This document shows, piece after piece, positions 50,833-59,083 of a stretch of 64,000 nt of DNA; positions within the stretch are counted from its first letter, which is position 1, and the number at the start of each line of letters is the position of its first letter. Source of the DNA: Flavisolibacter longurius (GTDB taxonomy: Bacteria > Bacteroidota > Bacteroidia > Chitinophagales > Chitinophagaceae). Made by a program: the position numbers and the translations under genes. The stretch lies in assembly GCA_013327885.1 (NCBI GenBank), contig JABUMY010000016.1, forward strand, positions 93,008 through 157,007, read 5' to 3'. The notes beneath the pieces were generated by a model. The model ran no database searches and was not told the origin of the DNA. It saw nothing but the letters and a program-made list of their open reading frames with translations.

Positions 50833-52314
50833 ATGAGCACAAATCAAATCATATCAAAAGTTTGGAGTTTTTGTAACACGTTGCGAGACGATGGTGTTGG
50901 TTATGGAGACTACCTCGAGCAATTAACGTACCTCTTGTTCTTAAAAATGGCCGATGAATACAGCAAGCCGCCGTACAACCGTACCATCAATATTCCCACA
51001 GCCTACAACTGGCAAAGTCTAACGGCTTTGCGGGGTGCAGAGCTGGAAGGGCATTATACGGTGGTGCTTCGGGAGCTGGGAAAAGAAAAAGGTGTGCTGG
51101 GCCAGATCTTTACCAAGAGCGGGAACAAGATACAGGACCCCGCCAAGCTGTATAAGCTGGTGCAGATGATAGATGCCGAAAACTGGGTGCTGATGGGCGC
51201 CGATGTAAAAGGCGATATTTACGAAGGCCTGCTTGAGAAGAATGCAGAAGATACCAAGAGTGGCGCCGGCCAGTACTTTACACCTCGTGCCCTCATCAGG
51301 GCCATGGTGGAATGTGTTCGTCCCGAGCCCCTAAAAACCATTGCCGACCCGGCCTGCGGTACGGGAGGTTTCTTTTTAGCGGCTTATGATTTTATTGTCG
51401 CCACGCATAAAGATTTGGACAAAGAGCAAAAGCGCTTTTTAAAGTTCAACACCTTTTGGGGCAACGAGATTGTAGCCGGTACCCGGCGGCTGGCCCTCAT
51501 GAATTTGTTCCTCCACAACATTGGCGACATCGACAGCGATAACTCTATTTCACCCGCCGATGCGCTGATTGCCCCTCCTGCCGAGCGGTATGATTATGTG
51601 CTGGCCAATCCGCCCTTTGGTAAAAAAAGCAGCCAGACCTTTACCAACAGCGAAGGCGAGCAGGAAAAAGAAGACCTTACCTATAACCGCCAGGACTTCT
51701 GGGCCACCACCTCCAACAAGCAATTGAACTTTGTGCAGCACATTCGCTCCATGCTAAAGCCTACCGGCATGGCCGCTGTTGTTATCCCTGACAATGTGCT
51801 TTTTGAAGGCGGGGCAGGAGAAACGGTGCGCAAGAAGCTGCTGGAAACAACCGATGTGCATACCATTCTTCGGCTGCCCACCAGTATCTTTTACGCCAAT
51901 GGAGTAAAGGCCAACGTAGTGTTCTTTGACAACAAGCCTTCAAGCAAAGAACCGTGGACCAAAGAGATCTGGTTTTATGATTACCGCACCAATGTGCACC
52001 ATACGCTGAAGAAGAACCCACTGAAGCTAAGCGACCTGCAGGATTTTATTAGTAGCTACAACCCAGCCAACCGGCATAAGCGCAAGGAAACCTATCATGC
52101 AATTGACAACCCGGAAGGACGCTGGAGGAAGTACAGCTATGAAGAGATCATTGCAAGAGATAAAACGTCGCTGGATATTACCTGGCTAAAAGACAAATCA
52201 CTGGCTGATTTGGATAACCTGCCCGACCCGGATGTGCTGGCGGAGGAGATAGCAGAGAATTTGGAAAGTGCGTTGGGAAGTTTTCGGGAAATTATTGCGC
52301 AGTTGAAAAAGTAA
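50833..52314 (+). CDS. hsdM: Type I restriction-modification methyltransferase subunit M
   Basis: 493 residues, intact. HsdM methylates adenine with S-adenosylmethionine at the site read by HsdS. Motif I is DPACGTGGFFLAAYDF (about 173), the catalytic motif IV is LANPPFGKKSS (NPPF, about 257), and FTPRALIRAMVECV is typical of the family N-terminal link. The first 35 codons are AT-rich compared with the rest (for example AGT, TTT, TGT), as if the 5' end had another source. The ATG follows the right end of the GxxExxY cassette by only 3 bp, so it must be translated from a promoter or site inside the cassette or further upstream. Confidence 0.95.
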   Translation: MSTNQIISKVWSFCNTLRDDGVGYGDYLEQLTYLLFLKMADEYSKPPYNRTINIPTAYNWQSLTALRGAELEGHYTVVLRELGKEKGVLGQIFTKSGNKIQDPAKLYKLVQMIDAENWVLMGADVKGDIYEGLLEKNAEDTKSGAGQYFTPRALIRAMVECVRPEPLKTIADPACGTGGFFLAAYDFIVATHKDLDKEQKRFLKFNTFWGNEIVAGTRRLALMNLFLHNIGDIDSDNSISPADALIAPPAERYDYVLANPPFGKKSSQTFTNSEGEQEKEDLTYNRQDFWATTSNKQLNFVQHIRSMLKPTGMAAVVIPDNVLFEGGAGETVRKKLLETTDVHTILRLPTSIFYANGVKANVVFFDNKPSSKEPWTKEIWFYDYRTNVHHTLKKNPLKLSDLQDFISSYNPANRHKRKETYHAIDNPEGRWRKYSYEEIIARDKTSLDITWLKDKSLADLDNLPDPDVLAEEIAENLESALGSFREIIAQLKK

Positions 52315-52358
52315 AAGTTATTTTGTTTATTGCGGGGAAATAAATTCCAACAAATTGA

Positions 52359-53063
52359 ATGAAAACATTAAATCCGATTTACCTAGATGAAACCAAAACA
52401 ATTACTCAAGAAGAAATAGAATATTTCAAGCAGCAAAACTTAGCACTTAACAGGGAAATATCTCAAAAGCTATCGCGGCCAGGACGTGAAGTCATTCAAG
52501 ACGGTGTTTTTGATTATGAGGGGTACTTAAGATCGCGTGTTAAAATTCTCTGACTGATGAAAGAGCCTTATGATGTAGGTGGAGGGGGCTGGCATATTTC
52601 AGAATTGTACAAAAAAGAATTTGGGCGAGATAGAACCACTTGGTATCCTATTGTCAATGTTTCGCATTCCATCTTAAACAACTTTTATCCGCTAGCGAAA
52701 GAGCAGCGTATACGCAAGGGCAATAGCAGTCTAAAGCGAGTGCTATTGCACATTGCTTACATGAACGTGCAGAAATTACCTTCAGAAACAGGAGTTAATA
52801 CTGATAATGGAGTCATATTTTCTGCGATTCGCGATGAATTAAGGAAAGATTTGTTTGTCAGGCAGTTTGCTCTGTTAAACCCAGATATTATTATTGGCGC
52901 CAACACTTTGTGGATGATGTTTGACCATTTTGGCTTGAAAGGTGAAGGACTCTCGTGTAAACCCACTGAGAATTCATATGTGGTGAATGGCAAGCTGTTT
53001 ATCAATACTAAACATCCGGCCCATCGAGGAAATAAAACCATTTATATGGAAAACATGTCTTAG
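52359..53063 (+). pseudogene. Gene split by an in-frame TGA (uracil-DNA-glycosylase-like?)
   Basis: Codons 1-64 (MKTLNPIYLDETKTITQEEI to RSRVKIL) end at a TGA (52551-52553). The same frame continues as LMKEPYDVGGGGWHISELYK to YMENMS until 53063. The join RVKIL-stop-LMKEPYD looks like one interrupted beta-strand (KILxLxKEP), followed by LLHIAYMNVQKLP and LLNPDIIIGAN, as in proteins with a UDG-like fold. That family guess is by eye. A restart at the ATG 52557 is possible but would lose the first strand. AT-rich like the defence cassette. Either a nonsense mutation or a recoded/readthrough stop; the first is more likely. Confidence 0.7.
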
Positions 53064-53179
53064 CCGCAAAAGGATGGTATCAACACATAAATAACTAACA
53101 TCGCCATAGATTGAACAGCACATTGTTTCTTGGGAGCCTAGAATAGCATTCTATCTTATCAATTAGATATAAGCATTAC

Positions 53180-53311
53180 GTCCGCCCGGGGTCTTCGCTG
53201 CCGGTCATGTGCGGAGCGTAGTGAAGAGACCCCGGGTTGAATTACGTATTAACTCGCCCGGTTTCGCCACATCGCTTGGCAAAAACCCATCAGTGAAAAC
53301 CCCGGGCGAAC
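53180..53311 (+). repeat. 132-bp direct repeat, first copy
   Basis: It reads GTCCGCCCGGGGTCTTCGCT at the start and ends near CCCCGGGCGAAC. It is strongly similar over its length to 56098-56228 in the same orientation; the two enclose the FAD-binding and DUF1543 genes. Confidence 0.8.
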
Positions 53312-53316
53312 ATGGC

Positions 53317-53397
53317 AATGTGCTGGCGGAGGCGATGGCAGAGGGCCCGGAAAGTACGCTGGGGAGTTTCCGGGAGATCATTGCGCAATTAAAAAAT
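53317..53397 (+). pseudogene. Remnant of an hsdM 3' end
   Basis: 27 codons (NVLAEAMAEGPESTLGSFRE then IIAQLKN) match the last 27 residues of the intact HsdM at 20 positions (DVLAEEIAENLESALGSFRE, IIAQLKK). About 17 of 81 bases differ. No stop is in frame at the end; a one-base slip in the A-run (AAAAAATAG) would restore KK-stop. With the 5' remnant at 50269-50343 it frames the intact hsdM between two ends of another hsdM allele. Confidence 0.8.
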
Positions 53398-53611
53398 AGA
53401 ACACAACATTTCCTGCTCATCCGGCACCGTTTCAGTTTAGCCCGGGGAAATATAGCGCCGGTAGTTGATTCAACTGCCTTACGGATTTCTGTTTTCCATT
53501 GCACAACAAAAATTATCCACACGGTGAATTTGGGACCTTCAGAACCTTTTCCCCTTCCTGCTGTTAATTTACCAAACGTGGCTTTAATTTAACGTAAAAC
53601 TGGACAGGGCA

Positions 53612-55336
53612 ATGGAAAGGGAAAAGAAGATATTAGCGATCATAGGCGGCGGCCCTGCGGGTCTTTTTTTGTACAAACGTTTGGTGGCGGCTAATGATAC
53701 CAATTGGGAAATTCATATTTACGAGAAAGGCAGCCAGTTGGGTGCCGGCATGCCCTACAGCCACGAAGGTGCCAACGATGAACACGTTACCAACGTGTCG
53801 GACAACGAGCTGCCCGGGCTGGTCACTACAATGGAAGAATGGATTAAAACAGCACCCGAAAACCTGCAGCGGCGGTTTGGTATCCATGCCGGTAATTTCA
53901 ATGAGTATAAAGTGGTGCCCCGGCTGCTGTTTGGCAGCTATCTGTCGGCGCAGTTTCAATTGCTGCAGGAAAGAGCTGCCGTACAGGGGTTGATCACGAA
54001 CGTTTTTTTACAATGCAACGTCACCGATATAGCCCCCATACCTAATTCGGAACAACTGGCCGTGCTGACGGCAAACAACCGGCGCATTTATGATGCCGTA
54101 ATTGTCAGCACCGGGCACAACTGGCCTATAAAACACGAAGGAAAGATCCCTGGTTATTTTGACTCCCCTTATCCGCCGGCAAAGCTGCAGCAAAAGCTGG
54201 CCCACCCGGTGGCCATCCGCGGGGCGTCGCTTACCGCTTTCGATGCGCTGCGAACGCTGTCGAGAAAAGCCGGCGCCTACCGTCGCCGCGACGATGGCAT
54301 GCTGTCGTACACCCTCAACCCTGAATGCGCTGGATTTAAAATCGTGATGCATTCACTTTATGGTTTGCTGCCCGCCATCCGTATTCATTTTGACGATGCC
54401 AGCCTTTCCCGTGATGCAGGTATCACGGAAGAAGAACTGCAGCAAAACAAGGAAGCCAACGAGGGCTTTGTATCGCTGGATTACCTGTTTGAACGAAATT
54501 TTAAAGCACCGTTCCGCGAAAAAGATCCCGGTTTTTATGACCGGATCAGGGACATGCGCATCGAGGAGTTTGTGGACGCGATGATGGATTTGCGGGAACG
54601 ACTGGATCCATTCGTTCTGTTTAAAGCAGAATACGCCGAAGCCGAAAAAAGTATCCGCCGGCAACAACCCGTGCATTGGAAAGAAATGCTGTCGATTTTA
54701 TCGTTTACGATGAACTACCCGGCCAAGCATCTTTCTGCAGAAGACATGTTGCGCCTGAAAAAAGTATTGATGCCCCTGATCTCGATCGTGATTGCTTTTG
54801 TGCCGCAAAGCTCCGCCCAGGAACTGATTGCACTACACGAAGCCGGCGTGTTGGACCTGGTGGCTGTTGACCGAGATAGTGAAGTGATACCACAGGAAAA
54901 AGGCGGCGTCATTTACCGGTACACAAACGAGAGTGGCGCACAGCAGGAAGTGTATTACCCCGTTTTTGTAGACTGCATTGGTCAACCACAGCTTTCCTAC
55001 GACCAGGTGCCATTTCCGGCGCTACGCAACACCGGCGCTATTTCGCCGGCAAGGCTGCGCTTTCGCGATGTGGAAAAAGCAAAGCAACTAAAAGAAGAAG
55101 GCACGATGAAGATAGAGGAGGACAGCAGCGGAAATTATTACCTGCCGGTGCCAGGCATTACCATCAATGATCATTTCCAGGTGTTGGACCAGTACGGCGC
55201 TTATAACCCGCGGCTCTACATGATGGCCGTGCCTTATATCGGCGGGCTCAACCCCGATTACTCCGGGCTGGACTTTTGTGAAGCCGCATCCGAACGCATC
55301 GTGCCGACGTTGTTAAAAACAGAAGTTATAGCTTAA
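53612..55336 (+). CDS. FAD/NAD(P)-binding protein
   Basis: 574 residues. The N-terminal Rossmann loop is LAIIGGGPAGLFLYKRLVAA (GxGxxG). Further family features are GMPYSHEGANDEHVTNVSDN, VIVSTGHNWP and the C-terminal AVPYIGGLNPDYSGLDFCEA that closes the FAD site. It resembles the NAD_binding_9 type (HI0933-/hydroxyacylglutathione-like oxidoreductase group); the substrate is not known. No signal peptide. It stands alone between two 132-bp direct repeats with a convergent DUF1543 gene, separated from it by a bidirectional terminator. GC content is like the chromosome backbone, unlike the defence cassette. Confidence 0.82.
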   Translation: MEREKKILAIIGGGPAGLFLYKRLVAANDTNWEIHIYEKGSQLGAGMPYSHEGANDEHVTNVSDNELPGLVTTMEEWIKTAPENLQRRFGIHAGNFNEYKVVPRLLFGSYLSAQFQLLQERAAVQGLITNVFLQCNVTDIAPIPNSEQLAVLTANNRRIYDAVIVSTGHNWPIKHEGKIPGYFDSPYPPAKLQQKLAHPVAIRGASLTAFDALRTLSRKAGAYRRRDDGMLSYTLNPECAGFKIVMHSLYGLLPAIRIHFDDASLSRDAGITEEELQQNKEANEGFVSLDYLFERNFKAPFREKDPGFYDRIRDMRIEEFVDAMMDLRERLDPFVLFKAEYAEAEKSIRRQQPVHWKEMLSILSFTMNYPAKHLSAEDMLRLKKVLMPLISIVIAFVPQSSAQELIALHEAGVLDLVAVDRDSEVIPQEKGGVIYRYTNESGAQQEVYYPVFVDCIGQPQLSYDQVPFPALRNTGAISPARLRFRDVEKAKQLKEEGTMKIEEDSSGNYYLPVPGITINDHFQVLDQYGAYNPRLYMMAVPYIGGLNPDYSGLDFCEAASERIVPTLLKTEVIA

Positions 55337-55355
55337 ATGGGCCGGAGGATTTTTT

Positions 55356-55376
55356 AAAGGGTGTTTGACACCCTTT
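55356..55376. terminator. Bidirectional terminator
   Basis: AAAGGGTGT (55356-55364) pairs with ACACCCTTT (55368-55376) over loop TTG, with T-runs on both sides. It lies between the convergent FAD-binding and DUF1543 genes. Confidence 0.85.
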
Positions 55377-55377
55377 T

Positions 55378-55977
55378 TTAGTTGTCGTCTACTTCTTTCG
55401 GCGCCACTTCCTGCGGCGCCCATTTGTCCACCGTATCAAGTTTGAAATACCCAAGATGAATGACATCATCTGCAACATCCGGCGTTGCCGTGTCAATGGC
55501 CAGGCTATATTGTCCTTTCACCGATGCCGGTAAAATATCGCGGATGGCATAAATATCGTCTACATCCACACCGTACTTGTCATCGATGTGGGCATTGGCG
55601 CCTTTAAAACCGGTATGGCGAAAAAACGCTGTTTGCTTGGCGGCCTTCACGGCTTCGCCTTTATCCGGCGCCGCCACAATCATTTTATAATGAAATTCTT
55701 CGAACTCGCCTTTTTTATAGCCCCCCAGGTTTATAAAAAACAGTTGCACATCACTGTTATATTCAGGGTTGGCTGTAACGCTAACCGAGTAACCATTGAC
55801 CAGTGTTACTTCCCGCCAGGCATCTAGGTGCAGGCCCCTTTTTGCCTCCGGCCAAAATTGGAGCACCTGCGGCACCAGGTCGCGGATCGTTTCGCCAATC
55901 CCAAAAAATACATCGTGCTGCTCGGTGTGCCTGCCGGGTGGCGTGGCACCAACAAGTAACATAAAGAGTTTTGCCAT
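55378..55977 (-). CDS. DUF1543 domain protein
   Basis: 199 residues from the ATG at 55977 (MAKLFMLLVGATPPGRHTEQ); the longer in-frame extension runs through the 132-bp repeat and is not credible. The segments GRHTEQHDVFFGIGETIRDL and FFINLGGYKKGEFEEFHYKM, then DDKYGVDVDDIYAIRDILPA, are the two halves typical of DUF1543, whose function is not known. There is no signal peptide; the N-terminal hydrophobic strand is part of the fold. Convergent with the FAD-binding gene. Confidence 0.85.
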   Translation of the reverse strand: MAKLFMLLVGATPPGRHTEQHDVFFGIGETIRDLVPQVLQFWPEAKRGLHLDAWREVTLVNGYSVSVTANPEYNSDVQLFFINLGGYKKGEFEEFHYKMIVAAPDKGEAVKAAKQTAFFRHTGFKGANAHIDDKYGVDVDDIYAIRDILPASVKGQYSLAIDTATPDVADDVIHLGYFKLDTVDKWAPQEVAPKEVDDN

Positions 55978-56097
55978 AAATAAGGAAGCGATAAATTTCG
56001 GGCCAAAGCAGTAAAGGCTTTGTATTGACGAAAGGCTGCAATTTCTATACGCCAGTAGCTTTTTGCAAGGGGCCCTTACCGCTTTCCGTTTTTTCAA

Positions 56098-56228
56098 GTC
56101 CGTCCGGGGTCTTCGCTGCCGGCCATGTGCGAAGCGTAGTGAAGAGACCCGGGTTCGAATTACGTATTCACTCCCCCGGTTTCGCCACATCGCTTTGCAA
56201 AACCCAACTGCGAAAACCCTGGGCGAAC
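56098..56228 (+). repeat. 132-bp direct repeat, second copy
   Basis: It starts GTCCGTCCGGGGTCTTCGCT and ends CCTGGGCGAAC. Same orientation as 53180-53311. It lies upstream of the DUF1543 gene and about 135 bp before the alpha-galactosidase start. Confidence 0.8.
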
Positions 56229-56362
56229 GGTAAAAAGGGCGACGAGGGCAAAATCAACTTATATTAGTCGTTGTATTATTGCCGGCAACAAAAAAATACA
56301 ACCCGGTAAATGAGCATTCCTTCATCCGCCAAATGAATGCGAAACACAATCAAACCGTCAAT

Positions 56363-57697
56363 ATGAAATTCCCTCTGCTCGTACTTGCATTCTTCACCAT
56401 GAACCTCTCCGCAAATGCGCAAACGGCTTTCAAGCAATGGGCCCAAACACCGCCCATGGGCTGGAACAGTTGGGATTGTTACGGGCCAACCGTAACCGAA
56501 GGGGAAGTAAAGGCCAATGCAGACTACATGGCGGCCAACCTGAAAAAGCATGGTTGGGAATATATTGTTGTTGACATCCGTTGGTTTGTAGAAAATGACA
56601 AAGCCGGTGGCTATAACCAAACCGACCCACGGTATGTAATGGATGAATACGGGCGGTACCTGCCTGCCGTCAACCGGTTTCCGTCCGCCGCCAACGGGCA
56701 GGGCTTTAAAGCGTTGGCAGACTATGTGCACGCCAAAGGATTAAAATTCGGGATTCACATCATGCGGGGAATTCCTGTACAGGCGGTCAACAAAAAACTA
56801 CCGGTAAAAGGAACGTCAGTTACGGCCGACCAGATCTATTCAACCGAGTTGCAATGCACCTGGTTAAAGGATAACTATACCATTGTTGCCGGCAAGCCTG
56901 GTGCGCAGGAATATTACAACTCCATCTTGGAATTGTACGCATCATGGGGTGTGGATTTTATCAAGGTGGATGATCTTTCGCGGCCTTACCATGAAGGGGA
57001 GATAGAACTTCTCCGCAAAGCCATTGACAGAACCGGGCGCCCGATTGTGTTGAGCACCTCGCCTGGCGAAACCCCGGTGAACAAAGCGGAGCATGTGAAA
57101 GAGCATGCCAATATGTGGCGCATGGTGGACGATGTTTGGGATACCTGGCCGCACATCACGCACCTGGTAAAGGTGGCTGAAAAATGGTACCCCCATATTC
57201 AACCGGGAACATGGCCGGATTGCGATATGATTCCGCTGGGAAGGATCTCCATTCGCGGCGAAAGAGGAAAAGACAGGCAAAGCCGGTTGACAAGGGATGA
57301 ACAATATTCGTTGATGACCTTTTTTACCATCTTTAAATCGCCCTTGATGTTTGGCGGCGACATGCCAAGCCTTGATCCGTTTACAACTTCGCTGCTTACG
57401 AACAAGGCGGTCTTAAAAATGCATCGCGAGGGCACAGACGTAAAGCAATTGTTCCAGCAAGATGGAAAGGTGGCCGTTACGTCGTTCAATCCAAAAACAA
57501 AAGAACGTTACCTAGCCGTTTTTAATCTATCAGATGGCAAAGAACCTGTCGAAATTTCCGTCAATCTTTCCGACCTGGGCATCCGCAAAAAAGCCAGGGT
57601 GAAAAACCTATGGACCGGTAAGCCCGTAGGAAAATTCAAGGATAGGTTTTCAGTGTCGCTGGCGCCACATGCATCAGGACTTTATTCGCTGCAATAA
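56363..57697 (+). CDS. GH27 alpha-galactosidase
   Basis: 444 residues from the ATG at 56363, which begins the signal peptide MKFPLLVLAFFTMNLSANAQ; upstream in-frame ATGs add polar residues. The barrel motifs are TPPMGWNSWDCYGPTVTE, YIVVDIRWFVEND, GLKFGIHIMRGIP and the nucleophile motif VDFIKVDDLSRPYHE (KVDD). The segment WRMVDDVWDTWPHITHLVKV should hold the acid/base Asp, and FKSPLMFGGDMPSLD is conserved in the family. A C-terminal beta-sandwich (about 360-444) closes it. It removes alpha-galactose from oligo- or polysaccharides. No other sugar gene is beside it; the beta-glucan PUL ends 15 kb upstream. Confidence 0.92.
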   Translation: MKFPLLVLAFFTMNLSANAQTAFKQWAQTPPMGWNSWDCYGPTVTEGEVKANADYMAANLKKHGWEYIVVDIRWFVENDKAGGYNQTDPRYVMDEYGRYLPAVNRFPSAANGQGFKALADYVHAKGLKFGIHIMRGIPVQAVNKKLPVKGTSVTADQIYSTELQCTWLKDNYTIVAGKPGAQEYYNSILELYASWGVDFIKVDDLSRPYHEGEIELLRKAIDRTGRPIVLSTSPGETPVNKAEHVKEHANMWRMVDDVWDTWPHITHLVKVAEKWYPHIQPGTWPDCDMIPLGRISIRGERGKDRQSRLTRDEQYSLMTFFTIFKSPLMFGGDMPSLDPFTTSLLTNKAVLKMHREGTDVKQLFQQDGKVAVTSFNPKTKERYLAVFNLSDGKEPVEISVNLSDLGIRKKARVKNLWTGKPVGKFKDRFSVSLAPHASGLYSLQ

Positions 57698-57774
57698 TTT
57701 GAAAGAAAACAAGGATCACAACAACGCAGATACGCCGTTGTTGGTTGTACGCTGGTAAAACGGCGGCAAGCCCA

Positions 57775-58191
57775 TTACAGTTCAATGTTTCCTTCTTTGT
57801 ACTTATCCCAGTATTTTATGCCCGTTGCTTTTACGGCAATCAGCACCAGGCCGGGGGTATTGATGCCTTTGGTAAACCACTGGTTCAGGCTATCGTCCCA
57901 ATGCGCTTCCCACAGGGCTTTGTCTTTGATCAGGCGGGCCTTTCCGCTGACGATGATATAGGTGCCGCTGTTGCCGGTAAAAGATAAACTCACCGAGGGG
58001 CTGCGGCCGATGTCTTTGACCTTGCGGGTCTTTGCCAGCGAAAAGAAAAACGATTCGCCTTTGTAGCTGACATCGCGGTTGTTGCTCATGGGCCGGGTAT
58101 TGACAGTACCCCGAGGCCCGTTGGTGCTCATCATACAGATATCAAGCTCTTTCATCTTTTTGGCCAGGCTGCTTAATTTGTTTGTTGCCAT
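57775..58191 (-). CDS. Pyridoxamine 5'-phosphate oxidase-like (FMN-binding split barrel) protein
   Basis: 138 residues. The family of general-stress-type split barrels is marked by the N-terminal MKELDICMMSTNGPRGTVNT, the flavin-binding RPMSNNRDVSYKGESFFFSL and the KVKDIGRSPSVSLSFTGNSG segment, with the tail WDKYKEGNIEL. Such proteins bind FMN or F420 and may handle oxidative stress; the substrate is not known. It is convergent with the alpha-galactosidase gene. Confidence 0.88.
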   Translation of the reverse strand: MATNKLSSLAKKMKELDICMMSTNGPRGTVNTRPMSNNRDVSYKGESFFFSLAKTRKVKDIGRSPSVSLSFTGNSGTYIIVSGKARLIKDKALWEAHWDDSLNQWFTKGINTPGLVLIAVKATGIKYWDKYKEGNIEL

Positions 58192-58652
58192 GCGGGTTGT
58201 TTACCTCAACCTCTTCAATTTCAATACCACGTAGGAAACCGGAAACTGCAAGGCAAAGCAGGCAGGAAAGAATGATTGGCATATTTTACCCCGAAGCAGA
58301 AAAGGAGGGAAGTGGAAGCGAACAGACGATTGCTGGCGGCAAGATTACGGTCATCTAATTCTGCCATGACTTGCACTGGACTTACGATCAAGTTTGGTGG
58401 CAACACACAACAGACTAGGGAACGCTCTGGGGTCATTATCCCGGGTGGGCGCCACAAAGCCTAAGCACAAGGCTTTCCGCGAAGACCCCGGGTGGACAGA
58501 AGCAGACAGTACGTTAGACAGGAGCTGCGAAAACACCAGGCGGACATTTGCTGTGAGGAATAGGGTAGGCTGTAACGCATTCTTTACACAGCCATCTGCG
58601 CACAGGTGCTACTACCGTTTTGCGGACTTCTGCAAAACGGTTATTCTTGTGC

Positions 58653-59050
58653 ATGTTTACATTCCGCCCGGTGTATTTTACCCTAACCCTTGTTCTCTTC
58701 ACCGTTGAACTTTTGATAGCGCTTTTTGTCAACGACAGCTTTGTGCGGCCTTACCTGGGCGATTACTTGGTGGTCATTCTCCTGTACTGTTTTGTACGAT
58801 CGTTTTTCAAGATTGCTGTCGGCAGGGCTGCCGCTATTGTGCTCCTGATCGCCTTTCTGGTAGAGGGTTTCCAGGGCTTGCAGGGCATAAGGCTGTTGGG
58901 ATGGCAAAACAACCGGTGGGGAAAACCGTTTTGGGTACCAGCTTCGAGTGGACCGACCTGCTGGCCTATACTCTCGGCATTGCCACCGTTCTTCTCGCCG
59001 AAAAAACTGGGAGTCGTTTGGTTGCCACACCGGCCCGTAATCACAATTAA
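58653..59050 (+). pseudogene. DUF2809-like membrane protein with a frameshift
   Basis: The first frame from ATG 58653 (MFTFRPVYFTLTLVLFTVEL) has hydrophobic helices (LLIALFVNDSFVRPYLGDYL, VVILLYCFVRSFF), then EGFQGLQGIRLLGWQNNRWG. After about 58920 that frame loses sense, while a frame shifted by one base continues with GTSFEWTDLLAYTLGIATVL to ATPARNHN and a TAA at 59048. The two parts together match DUF2809. The break lies at a GGGG-AAAA run, as if one base were lost. Either a pseudogene or an assembly error. Confidence 0.75.
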
Positions 59051-59083
59051 GTTTACATTTATCACCTTAATGCCTGATCTCGT

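Larger units (their letters stand above)
53064..53611. other. Repeat- and remnant-rich intergenic region
   Basis: It contains the first copy of the 132-bp direct repeat (53180-53311) and the hsdM 3' remnant (53317-53397). The remaining sequence up to the FAD protein start shows no gene; the ATG at 53612 is preceded by an AT-rich stretch that could hold its promoter. Confidence 0.6.

Noticed and set aside
53209..53592. 127-codon ORF over the direct repeat and hsdM remnant
   Set aside because: It is a fusion of repeat sequence with the hsdM 3' remnant and has no own family features.
55978..56190. 71-residue extension of the DUF1543 protein
   Set aside because: It runs through the 132-bp repeat and gives a basic, low-complexity sequence before a normal start at 55977.
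58425..58510. Third copy of the 132-bp repeat
   Set aside because: Only a short GAAGACCCCGGGTGG word is shared; too little to call a copy.
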